From: Methanomicrobiales archaeon
GTDB lineage: Archaea; Halobacteriota; Methanomicrobia; Methanomicrobiales; JACTUA01
Length of the DNA: 12,274 nucleotides
Reading direction: 5' to 3'
Assembly (NCBI GenBank): GCA_028678885.1
Contig: JAJRCP010000058.1
Coordinates: 1 to 12,274 of the forward strand
Shown here piece after piece: positions 1-7,067 of this stretch. The notes beneath the pieces are model-generated. The model was given only the letters and a program-made list of their open reading frames with translations. It did no database searches and had not been told where the DNA came from. The position numbers and the translations under genes were made by a program. Positions within the stretch are counted from its first letter, which is position 1, and each line of letters starts with the position of its first letter.

Positions 1-428
1 AGCATTTCTTCACCGGATAGGACGGCCGTGCCTGTAGCGAGCAGATTGTCCTCTGTTGTCACCACCAACACTTCATCCCCGCTGCGGATCGCGGGATCTG
101 CAGCGGTCACGTGCTTGGCAAATACATTCTTCCCTTTCCGAGGAAATTCTGCCACATCCTCCTGGATAGTCACCCGGTAGGAGGGTAACGGGAGAGCGGC
201 CTTCAGCCTTGCCGCCCCTTCGATGGAGAGGGTCAGGCGTCCATCCTGTGCCCGCAGGGTGCCGAGGCGGACTTTTTGATACAGAATCTGCCGGATCCGG
301 CCGGTGTTAGACCGGGTATACTCGCAGCCTTCAGGGAAAAGACCTTTCCCTGCCCCCTTTCCGAACTGGAAATCAGCAATGGTGCGGACTCTCCGCAGGG
401 CACTGCTCTGAGAGGATTCTGTTGACAC
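1..428 (-). CDS. PUA-domain RNA-binding protein, C-terminus cut by window edge
   Basis: This gene reads leftward and leaves the window before its stop codon; about 142 residues are visible. The N-terminal part carries IADFQFGKGAG (residues 17-27), and from about residue 70 there is a PUA-like fold (YRVTIQEDVAEFPRKGKNVF, then a GDEVLVV strand). These match, from memory, the stand-alone archaeal proteins related to the C-terminal part of archaeosine tRNA-guanine transglycosylase and archaeosine synthase, which bind structured RNA such as tRNA. Its substrate is not known from sequence. I chose the GTG at 426-428 because an AGGAG lies about 10 nt upstream and the resulting start (STESSQSSALRRVRTIADF) leads directly into the conserved block. 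The family is usually about 155-160 residues, so little is missing. The first 56 nt overlap the end of the recJ-like gene in another frame, suggesting co-transcription and translational coupling. An ORF in a different frame (233-619) is a shadow. Confidence 0.8.
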   Translation of the reverse strand, partial: MSTESSQSSALRRVRTIADFQFGKGAGKGLFPEGCEYTRSNTGRIRQILYQKVRLGTLRAQDGRLTLSIEGAARLKAALPLPSYRVTIQEDVAEFPRKGKNVFAKHVTAADPAIRSGDEVLVVTTEDNLLATGTAVLSGEEM

Positions 429-1770
429 AGTGGACAAACTCCTGTTCTGCGGTGCCGGGTATATAGGCTCCTGCCGCGATACGGTGACCTCCCGCCTCCC
501 CTCCGCACGCACGGGAGGCATGGACGAGAGCTGCCTGGAGATCGATTCCCCGGTTCACCATCTCGTCCACCGTACGCATGGAGACCTTCGTCACTGTAGG
601 ATCTTCGGGAAGTTTGCACATGATCAGGATGGGTTTCACCCGGTTCAATTTCGAAAGGGCCATCCCGGCGCCGATACCCACGATGGTATCAGGAAAACGC
701 TCCCCTACATGCAGGTACTGGAGATGGGAGAGCTCGATCACCCCGTTCTCAAGAATGAATTGGAGCAGTTCCCGTATCACCGTCCGGTGACGGACGAGCA
801 TATGTTCGGCCTCACGATAGGCGCCTCCCCTATCTCCCAGGCACACCGCGTGCCCGATGGCGGGCTTTGCCCACCTCCCGCAGGCGTTGAGAAGTGTAGC
901 ATATTCCGCTGCATTCCGCAGGGGAGTATGCTCCATCTCGTGGGGGAACAGGTAGACCTCGCTGATCAGGCGCCGGGTGGAACATCCATGGGCAAGTAGC
1001 TGCTGCATCACCCCGCTCGTTATGGTCCGCTTCTCCTCACGGGTGAGATCCTCCCAGACCCGCCAGTTCCCATCGCTTTTCATGTCAATCCCAAGCTTCT
1101 CCAAGAATCGCAGGGCGGAATCCGGGTTGTTGGTGATCCCGGGGATGAAGGGGTCGTCACTGAAGGCAAGCGAGATATGTATCGGGCGGGTGGAGATGCC
1201 GTAGCAGTTCAGCTCTTTACCTAGCACCTCAACCACTCCCCGGGAGACCCCATCCTCGATGATCCCCCGGGCAGGGCCGATCAGTTTCAGGTCTTCCCGT
1301 GCCATCATATCACCCACGTTTCCGATCACTCCCAGTGCAGCAAGATCGGTATTGTCCCGATCAATCTCCCGAGCAAGGAGGTAGGCCATTCCCGCGGCAG
1401 AAAACTTGAGAAATCCGTACTCCAGGGCGTTTACCTGGGGATACCCATCCCCGCAGGGCTGGCTCACATGGTGATCGACGATGAGCACCCGGTCTGGTTT
1501 CAATCCCCGTTCGACGAGCAGGTTCTGCTGCCCGGCACCCAGATCAGAAAAGATCTTCAGGCTTTCGTCCTGGGGCACGAATCGCATCGCAAAGGGTTCC
1601 AGCTGGCGGACGAATACCGGTATAACCGGGATCCCTTCCCGCTGAAGGGCAAGGTGTAGAATGGTAGCACTGGTGATCCCGTCTGCATCAATATGGGAGA
1701 TGATGGTCACCATTTCTGCATCACGGATCTGGTCTGCTGCCTCCCGCAGATCGTGATCGAGACCCATCAC
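373..1770 (-). CDS. RecJ-like DHH/DHHA1 single-strand nuclease (phosphoesterase)
   Basis: A 465-residue member of the archaeal RecJ/GAN family, Mn-dependent phosphoesterases that degrade single-stranded DNA or RNA; some bind GINS at the replication fork. The DHH domain is complete: SHIDADG (25-31), a motif-II Asp in FSDLGAG (D76), DHH at 99-101 and GNVGDMM with D154. The C-terminal DHHA1 domain ends in GGHRIAAG (427-434), the substrate-binding motif. All catalytic residues expected of an active enzyme are present, so I infer a working nuclease, though whether it prefers DNA or RNA cannot be read from the sequence. The start is GTG at 1768-1770, followed at once by ATG; an AAGGA lies about 11 nt upstream of the GTG. 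The gene overlaps the downstream PUA gene by 56 nt. No clear promoter is seen ahead of it in the divergent gap shared with the kinase. Confidence 0.9.
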   Translation of the reverse strand: MMGLDHDLREAADQIRDAEMVTIISHIDADGITSATILHLALQREGIPVIPVFVRQLEPFAMRFVPQDESLKIFSDLGAGQQNLLVERGLKPDRVLIVDHHVSQPCGDGYPQVNALEYGFLKFSAAGMAYLLAREIDRDNTDLAALGVIGNVGDMMAREDLKLIGPARGIIEDGVSRGVVEVLGKELNCYGISTRPIHISLAFSDDPFIPGITNNPDSALRFLEKLGIDMKSDGNWRVWEDLTREEKRTITSGVMQQLLAHGCSTRRLISEVYLFPHEMEHTPLRNAAEYATLLNACGRWAKPAIGHAVCLGDRGGAYREAEHMLVRHRTVIRELLQFILENGVIELSHLQYLHVGERFPDTIVGIGAGMALSKLNRVKPILIMCKLPEDPTVTKVSMRTVDEMVNRGIDLQAALVHASRACGGEAGGHRIAAGAYIPGTAEQEFVHCVNRILSEQCPAESPHHC

Positions 1771-1888
1771 TCATACTGTTATCCTTCATACAGATGAAAT
1801 AGTGTGCATCGGGAATCCGGGACATTTACGAAAATCGGGAAGAAATCTTACTCTTTTCCGTAGATGGTACAATTTCTATTCCTCAATA

Positions 1889-1906
1889 TGCCCTTTATGC
1901 AGGGCA
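1889..1906. repeat. Perfect 6-bp inverted repeat in divergent intergenic gap
   Basis: TGCCCT and AGGGCA flank a six-base spacer (TTATGC) between the divergently transcribed nuclease and histidine kinase genes. It could be an operator or a transcript hairpin; no regulator is known. It sits about 36 bp upstream of the TATA-like element of the kinase gene. Confidence 0.4.
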
Positions 1907-1941
1907 CCGCGCAGGTCTTCCATGATACCGGTAAATTTCCG

Positions 1942-1949
1942 AAATATGC
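1942..1949 (+). promoter_or_regulatory. Possible TATA box for the histidine kinase gene
   Basis: AAATATGC, preceded by CCG, lies about 21-25 nt upstream of the ATG at 1967. That is the spacing expected if the transcript is leaderless or nearly so, which would explain the absence of a good ribosome binding site at this start. A second weaker element (GTTTATGAAAG, about 1985-1995) could serve the alternative ATG at 2024. Confidence 0.35.
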
Positions 1950-1966
1950 AAAGCGGTTAGAGCTCA

Positions 1967-3139
1967 ATGAAACCATATCGATGCGTTTATGAAAGACCAA
2001 TACTAACTCTTGCAGTTCGATTTATGCAAGATACCCGGATTCCCCCCTCGCAGCCGAACTATCCGGAGAATGAGCTAAACTATCAAGCCCTCATCGAACA
2101 TTCTTCGGATGCGATTATCGTCCATGACCCGCAAGGGAAGATCCTGTATGCCAATCCCGCAGCGTTAACGTTGTTCGGGGATACCTCCCTCGAAGAAGCA
2201 AGAAAGAATTCGATTTTCAATCATCTTCCCAAGGAGTTTACCAAAGGAGCCCGGGAAAGCATCCAGAAGGTGCTGGAAGGGGCCACCCTGCCACCCGTCA
2301 TCTCCCCGGTTTATCTACTGAATGGTGACCGGATCGAAGTGGAGGTACGGGCGAATCGGGTAGATTTCGATGGTCAACCAGCGATACAGATTCATATGCG
2401 CGATTCCTTTTCCCGGGCAAAATTGATCGAGTCTCTGAAGAGGCAGGCAGAGGATCTCAAACGAATCAATGAAGAACTTGAGGATATTTCCCATATCGCT
2501 GCCCATGACCTTCAGGAACCAGTTCGAATGATCGTTACTTTCGCTCAGCGTCTGGAACAGGAGAAGGGAGCATCGTTTGATGCAGAGTCACACCGCTATC
2601 TCCAGACCATCACGAAGTCGGGACTCCGCATGCACCAGTTGCTCAATGACCTGAGCCGCTATTCCCGCTTGAACATGCATGAGCTGCGGAAGGAAGATAT
2701 CGATACCAATATCCTGGTCGAACAGGTCGTCGGCATGATCCATTCCCCGATCAGCGGGATGGAAGCAAGAATTACCCGGAATTCATTACCTGTGGTCAGA
2801 GCAGATCCAACCCTTCTGCGAATTGTATTCCAGAATCTGATCGAGAACGCGATCAAATTCCATCGACCTGGCAAGGAGGCTCAGATAGAGGTATCGGCTA
2901 AAAGCTTGAACGCAGAATGGAACTTCTCCATCTCCGATGATGGAATCGGAATCTCCCCAAATTATTTCGGAAAGATCTTCAAACCGTTTGAACGATTACA
3001 TTCCCCAGATTCATATCCGGGCACAGGAATGGGCTTATCCATATCAAAGCGCATTATCGAGAGGCATGGTGGAAGGATTTGGGTGGAGTCAGAGGAAGAA
3101 AAAGGATCGATCTTCCATTTCACCCTTCCCGTAGAATAA
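1967..3139 (+). CDS. Soluble PAS-domain histidine kinase, orphan
   Basis: A 390-residue sensor kinase without membrane segment, signal peptide or receiver domain, so presumably cytoplasmic. One PAS domain spans about residues 37-147 (IEHSSDAIIVHDPQGKILYANPA is its typical opening). A short helical linker (about 150-175) leads to the HisKA dimerisation domain with the phospho-acceptor H180 in AAHDLQEPVRM. The ATPase domain has the N box (QNLIENAIKF, N290 and N294), the G1 box (DDGIGI, D325) and the G2 box (GTGMGLSI, 352-359). All catalytic motifs are intact, so autophosphorylation is expected; the PAS ligand is unknown. No response regulator is encoded nearby. The start is uncertain: ATG 1967 may be leaderless, while ATG 2024 removes 19 residues and leaves the PAS domain whole. 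PAS-HisKA kinases of this 'HDLQEP' type are abundant in methanogens. Confidence 0.9.
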   Translation: MKPYRCVYERPILTLAVRFMQDTRIPPSQPNYPENELNYQALIEHSSDAIIVHDPQGKILYANPAALTLFGDTSLEEARKNSIFNHLPKEFTKGARESIQKVLEGATLPPVISPVYLLNGDRIEVEVRANRVDFDGQPAIQIHMRDSFSRAKLIESLKRQAEDLKRINEELEDISHIAAHDLQEPVRMIVTFAQRLEQEKGASFDAESHRYLQTITKSGLRMHQLLNDLSRYSRLNMHELRKEDIDTNILVEQVVGMIHSPISGMEARITRNSLPVVRADPTLLRIVFQNLIENAIKFHRPGKEAQIEVSAKSLNAEWNFSISDDGIGISPNYFGKIFKPFERLHSPDSYPGTGMGLSISKRIIERHGGRIWVESEEEKGSIFHFTLPVE

Positions 3140-3178
3140 CAGGTGGGAATAGCACAGATGATAGTGGAGACTTTATTT

Positions 3179-3213
3179 CCCTATCATCGACGATAAGGGT
3201 CTCTTTATTTTAC
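3179..3213 (+). terminator. Possible terminator after the histidine kinase gene
   Basis: CCCTATC (3179-3185) pairs with GATAAGGG (3192-3199), with one bulged A, around a six-base loop, and is followed by a U-rich stretch (TCTCTTTATTTTAC). Archaeal termination depends mainly on the U-rich tract, so this is plausible but unproven. Confidence 0.35.
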
Positions 3214-3246
3214 GTCGGAAAATACTGCCGGAAACCGGTGAGGAAT

Positions 3247-3253
3247 CTATATG
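3247..3253 (+). promoter_or_regulatory. Possible TATA box for the nnrDE-moaC operon
   Basis: CTATATG lies about 65 nt upstream of the ATG at 3317. It would place transcription start near 3275 and give a leader of about 40 nt that contains the GGAG ribosome binding site at 3308-3311. Its match to the consensus is only moderate. Confidence 0.35.
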
Positions 3254-3316
3254 CGTTACTTCTGAGAGATTTTATTTCACTCAGAATCGGATTCGAGGAA
3301 AATTTCTGGAGTCTCT

Positions 3317-4705
3317 ATGCGGTGGATGCGGGAATTCCTGGAAACGGGTGTGATCTCACCTGAGAGGATGCGGGTTGTAGAAGGAAATGCGGTGGCACTT
3401 GGGGTTGACACACGCATGATGATGGAAAGCGCGGGTACTGCACTGGCCCGTGCGGTGCGGGAACAGAACCCTGCCCGGGTGCTGATCCTGTGCGGAAAAG
3501 GCAACAATGGCGGGGATGGGCTGGTCGCTGCACGCTATCTCCAGTGGGAGATGGAGACGGAAGTGATCTACGCGGACCAGGGGCCGATGAGCGAACTGAT
3601 GAAAGAGCAGCTGGGGATTCTCTCTTCCTGTGCAATCTCCCTTCATCCGGTGCAGTGTCCTGCCGACATAAAAAAAATACGTGCTCTGTTCACCCGGGCA
3701 GATGTCATCGTGGACGCGCTGCTCGGTACTGGCGCTACAGGAACTCTTCGTGAACCTCTCGCCTCACTCGTGCGGTATGCCAACCGTTCACACATCCCGA
3801 TAATCTCAGCGGATGTTCCCACACCTGGCATCAGACCAACCCGCATCATCGCGTTCCACCGTCCCAAGCTGGAGGGATGTGAGTGTGCCGAGATCGGGAT
3901 TCCCCTGGAAGCGGAGTGCTGCACCGGTCCCGGCGATATTACCCTTATCCCGCAGAAGCCCCCGGATGCCCACAAGGGGGCGGGAGGTACGGTCCTCGTG
4001 GTCGGAGGAGGACCCTACCAGGGAGCGCCTTATCTGGTGGGCCTGGCAGCCCTACGGGCCGGCGCTGATGTGGTGCGCATTGCCTCTCCGGTCTTCCTGC
4101 CCTACCCTGACCTTATCCATGAACCTCTGGAAGGAGACCGCATCCGGGAAGAGCACCTCACCCGCCTCATCCCTCTTGCCGAGAAAGCGGATGCGGTCGT
4201 GTGCGGAAATGGTCTCGGTACCAGGAGTCACGGTGTGGTGAGGGATCTCGCACCCCATTGCACCCGGCTCGTGCTCGATGCAGATGCCCTCCGGACTCCT
4301 CTCCCCGAGGGAAAAGAGACGATATACACCCCCCACGCTGGTGAGTTCCAGCGGATGACCCGGAGGACTCCCCCTCCGGACCTTATTAAACGGGCCCGCA
4401 TGGTGAAGAAAGCGGCCACGTCTGGCGTGATCCTTCTCAAAGGGGAAACGGACGTCATCTCCGATGGTGAACGGGTGCGGTTCAACAGGACCGGCTGTCC
4501 CGGGATGACGGTGGGAGGCACCGGTGATGTGCTGGCCGGAGTGACCGGGGCCCTCTTCTGCCGTCTCCCTGCATTCGACGCAGCCTGCATTGCCGCGTAT
4601 GCAAACGGAAAAGCGGGTGAGGTGACGGAGGCAGAGTATGCCGACGGTATGCAGGCAAGTGATCTCCTGGAATGGATTCCGGTCATGCTTTTCGGAGAGG
4701 ATTGA
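3317..4705 (+). CDS. nnr: Bifunctional NAD(P)H-hydrate epimerase / ADP-dependent NAD(P)H-hydrate dehydratase
   Basis: A 462-residue fusion that repairs hydrated, inactive NADH and NADPH (NADHX, NADPHX). The N-terminal epimerase domain (YjeF_N, about 10-210) interconverts the R and S hydrates: it has CGKGNNGGDG (59-68), DALLGTGATG (133-142) and the catalytic-loop Asp in SADVPTPG (D166). The C-terminal ribokinase-like dehydratase (about 215-460) uses ADP to dehydrate the S form: GTVLVVGGG (224-232), LDADAL, TPHAGEF, LLKGETDVI and the catalytic GTGD (401-404, D404). Both halves look active. One oddity: the loop after D166 runs almost straight into IIAFHRPK and is shorter than in bacterial YjeF as I recall it. 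The start is set by GGAG ending 5 nt before ATG 3317; a second ATG lies three codons on. moaC follows after four bases, so the two are one operon. Confidence 0.93.
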   Translation: MRWMREFLETGVISPERMRVVEGNAVALGVDTRMMMESAGTALARAVREQNPARVLILCGKGNNGGDGLVAARYLQWEMETEVIYADQGPMSELMKEQLGILSSCAISLHPVQCPADIKKIRALFTRADVIVDALLGTGATGTLREPLASLVRYANRSHIPIISADVPTPGIRPTRIIAFHRPKLEGCECAEIGIPLEAECCTGPGDITLIPQKPPDAHKGAGGTVLVVGGGPYQGAPYLVGLAALRAGADVVRIASPVFLPYPDLIHEPLEGDRIREEHLTRLIPLAEKADAVVCGNGLGTRSHGVVRDLAPHCTRLVLDADALRTPLPEGKETIYTPHAGEFQRMTRRTPPPDLIKRARMVKKAATSGVILLKGETDVISDGERVRFNRTGCPGMTVGGTGDVLAGVTGALFCRLPAFDAACIAAYANGKAGEVTEAEYADGMQASDLLEWIPVMLFGED

Positions 4706-4709
4706 GGTC

Positions 4710-5177
4710 ATGGTCAAGTTCACCCATTTCACGGGAGATCGGGTTCATATGGTGGATATATCAGAGAAAGTGGAGGTGTATCGGGAGGCAGTCAGCGAAG
4801 GAAGGATCTTCCTGCGGGAAGAGACCCTCCGGGCGATACAGGAAGGATCCGTGGAGAAGGGAAACGTGCTCGCGACGGCCCGGGTGGCTGCGACTCTTGC
4901 CGTGAAGCAGACTCCCCTCCTCATTCCATTGTGCCACCAGATCCCCCTGACCGCGGTGGATGTGGATTTCGAGTTCGGGGAAGGGTGCTTAAGGGCAGAG
5001 GTGCGGGTCCGTTCGCACGGGAAGACAGGGGTGGAGATGGAGGCGCTCACTGGTGTCTCGGTGGCTCTTCTCACCGTATGGGATATGGTAAAGTCTGCCG
5101 AGAAGGATGCACAGGGGCAGTACCCGTTCACCCGGATCGAAGGAATACGGGTAGTGGAGAAGTGGAAAGGGACGTAG
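4710..5177 (+). CDS. moaC: Cyclic pyranopterin monophosphate synthase MoaC
   Basis: A 155-residue enzyme of molybdopterin (tungstopterin) biosynthesis. With MoaA it turns GTP into cPMP; MoaC itself converts 3',8-cyclo-dihydro-GTP to cPMP. In methanogens the cofactor serves formylmethanofuran dehydrogenase and formate dehydrogenase. Family marks in order: HMVDIS (13-18), KGNVLATARVA (50-60), IPLCHQIPL (71-79), GKTGVEMEALTGVSVALLTVWDM in two pieces (103-125) and MVKSAEKD (125-132) with the conserved Asp and Lys of the active site. Length matches the family. The start is ATG 4710, four bases after the nnr stop; GGAGAGG (4694-4700) inside the end of nnr gives a good ribosome binding site. The longer reading from 4638 overlaps nnr and lacks family similarity. 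No moaA or other molybdopterin gene is nearby. Confidence 0.95.
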   Translation: MVKFTHFTGDRVHMVDISEKVEVYREAVSEGRIFLREETLRAIQEGSVEKGNVLATARVAATLAVKQTPLLIPLCHQIPLTAVDVDFEFGEGCLRAEVRVRSHGKTGVEMEALTGVSVALLTVWDMVKSAEKDAQGQYPFTRIEGIRVVEKWKGT

Positions 5178-5260
5178 ACATTTTCCCGTTATGAAACTTG
5201 ATAAGGGGACCTAGGTTCTGAAAATGTTCCCTGCCAATTGTTTTAATACCCTCCCCATCG

Positions 5261-5270
5261 AAATATAAAG
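5261..5270 (+). promoter_or_regulatory. TATA box of the L15e gene and information-processing cluster
   Basis: AAATATAAAG preceded by CG is a strong archaeal BRE/TATA match. Transcription would start near 5290, leaving a leader of about 45 nt with a GGTGA ribosome binding site at 5323-5327, ten nt before ATG 5336. Confidence 0.65.
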
Positions 5271-5335
5271 ACCACGGGATACGTCCCAGAAAGGAATGTG
5301 GCTTTTCGAAGCTGAACCTGAAGGTGAATGGATCA

Positions 5336-5926
5336 ATGGTTAAATCAATGTACGCCTATGTGAGGGATGCCTGGAAGAACCCTAGCAAGACCGGGGTTCG
5401 GGCACTTCTCTGGAGCCGAATGCAGCAATGGCGGCAGGAAGGAACAGTTGTTCGTATTGACAGGCCGACGCGGATTGATCGTGCCCGGTCCCTTGGATAT
5501 CGCGCCAAACAGGGAATCATTGTCGCTCGGGTGAAGGTACGCCGTGGAGGAAGACGGGCTTCCCGGTACGTGCGGGGAAGACGTACCGCACACATGGGTA
5601 TCCGCCACAAGACTCCTGCAAAAAGCCTGCAGCGAATGGCCGAAGAACGTGCTTCCCGCAAATTCCCCAACATGGAGGCATTGAACTCCTACTGGGTGGG
5701 AGAGGATGGGAAGCACCGCTGGTTCGAAGTGATCCTGGTGGATGGGCATCACCCGGCCATTCGTTCCGATGCCACTCTTTCTTGGATCGGTGAGCCAGAA
5801 CATCGTGGGCGTGCGGAACGGGGAAAGACAAGCGCTGGTCACAAGGGGCGGGGGATGCGGAAAAAGGGTACTGGAACTGAGAAGACCCGACCCAGCATCC
5901 GCTCCCACGCCAATAAAGGAAAATAA
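5336..5926 (+). CDS. rpl15e: Large-subunit ribosomal protein eL15 (L15e)
   Basis: A 196-residue, highly basic protein of the large ribosomal subunit, found only in archaea and eukaryotes. It opens with the typical SMYAYVRDAWKNP and continues with PTRIDRARSLGYRAKQG, RVKVRRGGRR, KFPNMEALNSYWVGEDGKH and WFEVILVDGHHPAI, all family hallmarks. The basic tail (GHKGRGMRKKGTGTEKTRPS) is the rRNA-binding extension; no domain is missing. I start at ATG 5336 because GGTGA lies ten nt before it. An upstream in-frame GTG at 5324 overlaps that site and adds four residues not expected in the family. It heads the cluster running to prefoldin beta, with its own TATA box. A run of seven Ts follows the stop codon, before the RNase P gene. 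Confidence 0.96.
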   Translation: MVKSMYAYVRDAWKNPSKTGVRALLWSRMQQWRQEGTVVRIDRPTRIDRARSLGYRAKQGIIVARVKVRRGGRRASRYVRGRRTAHMGIRHKTPAKSLQRMAEERASRKFPNMEALNSYWVGEDGKHRWFEVILVDGHHPAIRSDATLSWIGEPEHRGRAERGKTSAGHKGRGMRKKGTGTEKTRPSIRSHANKGK

Positions 5927-5932
5927 TCCTTC

Positions 5933-5939
5933 TTTTTTT
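5933..5939 (+). terminator. T7 tract between L15e and rnp3, possible partial terminator
   Basis: Seven Ts start seven bases after the L15e stop and end seven bases before the start of rnp3. U-tracts alone can terminate archaeal RNA polymerase, so this may trim expression of the downstream low-abundance RNase P and proteasome genes relative to L15e. There is no hairpin before it. Confidence 0.35.
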
Positions 5940-5946
5940 ACCTGTG

Positions 5947-6588
5947 ATGAAGCTCACCGATGCATGTATCCACCCGTATCCAGGAGGAAATTCCTCGGTA
6001 CGGCGCATGCTGAAGGAAGCCTGCGAGCTGGGATTTGACAGCTGCATCGTGATACATGACGGTCCCCTTCCCGCTGCAGAGATCACCGCACTCAGGGGAT
6101 GGATAATCAGCGAGGATTCGGTGAAGGCGGTGCTCGCCCGAATGAGGAACGTGCCATCGGGGATCGATCTGGTGATGGTAGAGGCACGTGACGCTGCCTT
6201 CAACCGGGGGGCCCTTTCGCTCCGTGGGATAGATATCCTCCGCGGAATCTCCCGAGCCCCCCCCAAGTCATTCGACCATGTCTGCGCACGCCTCGGGGCC
6301 CAACACCAGATCGCCATTGACCTGAATCTGTACCCTCTCTTGCACGAGCGGGGAGGAGCCCGCCAGGAGGTCATCCGGAGATATGAGGATCTTATCCAGC
6401 TCTGTCGCCGCTTCAAGTTCCCGCTGACCATCTCGAGCGATGCCGGGTCCATCCTAGATCAGCGTTCGGTCCGAGAGATCTCATCACTGTGCTCCCTCTT
6501 TGGAATGCATGCGTGGGAGGTCACTCAGGCACTAGCAACCCCGGGAGAAATCACAAACAGGAAGGGCCCAGTTGAGGTGGTACAATGA
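5947..6588 (+). CDS. rnp3: RNase P protein component 3 (Rpp30 family)
   Basis: A 213-residue TIM-barrel-like protein of the PHP-related Rpp30 family. In archaea it pairs with Rnp2 (Pop5) to activate the catalytic RNA of RNase P, which cuts 5' leaders from pre-tRNAs. It begins with KLTDACIHPYPGG, the family's usual first strand, followed by MLKEACELGFDSCIVIH and an internal RGIDILRGISRAPP; the C-terminal part has FPLTISSDAGSILDQRS, also typical. The partner rnp2 follows with a four-base ATGA overlap, as expected for a two-subunit complex. I use ATG 5947; GTG 5944 is directly before it. No ribosome binding site precedes either codon, because the upstream stretch is T-rich, so translation may depend on ribosomes coming from L15e or on a different mechanism. 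Confidence 0.92.
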   Translation: MKLTDACIHPYPGGNSSVRRMLKEACELGFDSCIVIHDGPLPAAEITALRGWIISEDSVKAVLARMRNVPSGIDLVMVEARDAAFNRGALSLRGIDILRGISRAPPKSFDHVCARLGAQHQIAIDLNLYPLLHERGGARQEVIRRYEDLIQLCRRFKFPLTISSDAGSILDQRSVREISSLCSLFGMHAWEVTQALATPGEITNRKGPVEVVQ

Positions 6589-7067
6589 GGCCTCGGCCAC
6601 CATCGCTCCGGGTCAAAAAACGGTACGTGCTCACTGAGATCGTTCCACCCTGGATAAGCCCGGATGTCCGATCGCTTTCAACTACGGTACACGAGGCAAT
6701 CACCTCGCTGTGGGGAGATGCGAGCACTGCCCTGATGCAGCCTGCGGTGGTGTACGCGGAACCTGGAATAGCGATCCTAAGATGCCGCCGGGGAACGGAG
6801 CGGAACCTTATAACCGCGCTCTCGACCGTAGTAATGGAGAATGAGCAGCCGATTGCCCTGCATCCTCAGGCCACGAGCGGGACAATCCTCTCTCTCAAGA
6901 AACGGTGTGAATATCTCCGTCAGAAGATTCGGGTGGAGAACATAGTATGGCGGGGTAAGAATTGTACGGCATACCGGTTTCGAGGACATAAGGTTGATTT
7001 ATTAGAAAGAGGAATTAAAGGGCAGAACGTAATATTTTTCACAGATGATGATTGTGAGGAGATGTAA
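6585..7067 (+). CDS. rnp2: RNase P protein component 2 (Pop5 family)
   Basis: A 160-residue protein matching archaeal Pop5, which binds the catalytic domain of RNase P RNA together with Rpp30. The RRM-like fold starts with KKRYVLTEI (11-19) and includes AVVYAEPGIAILRCRRG (54-70), the most conserved stretch of the family. It is some 20-30 residues longer than many archaeal Pop5 proteins as I recall them; the extra length is a basic, then acidic, C-terminal tail (about residues 105-160, ending in DDDCEEM) whose role I do not know. The start overlaps the rnp3 stop by four bases (ATGA), with GAGGTGG just upstream at 6573-6579 inside rnp3. Its stop overlaps the psmA start by one base. This tight coupling shows one operon. 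Confidence 0.88.
   Translation: MRPRPPSLRVKKRYVLTEIVPPWISPDVRSLSTTVHEAITSLWGDASTALMQPAVVYAEPGIAILRCRRGTERNLITALSTVVMENEQPIALHPQATSGTILSLKKRCEYLRQKIRVENIVWRGKNCTAYRFRGHKVDLLERGIKGQNVIFFTDDDCEEM

Noticed and set aside
233..619. Minus-strand open frame of 128 codons at the left
   Set aside because: It overlaps the RecJ-like gene and the PUA gene in a third frame. The PUA frame carries the conserved residues, this one does not.
4052..4732. Minus-strand open frame of 226 codons
   Set aside because: It is antisense to the dehydratase domain of the NAD(P)HX repair gene, has no recognisable domain, and has no ribosome binding site of note.
5209..5216. Palindrome ACCTAGGT between moaC and L15e
   Set aside because: Eight bases is too short to stand out in a window this long, and it is not placed at a promoter or a U-tract.
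5517..6452. Minus-strand open frame of 311 codons
   Set aside because: It lies opposite L15e and rnp3, both clearly real. Its translation is rich in Ser, Arg and Pro with no family similarity, as expected of the antisense of GC-rich coding sequence.
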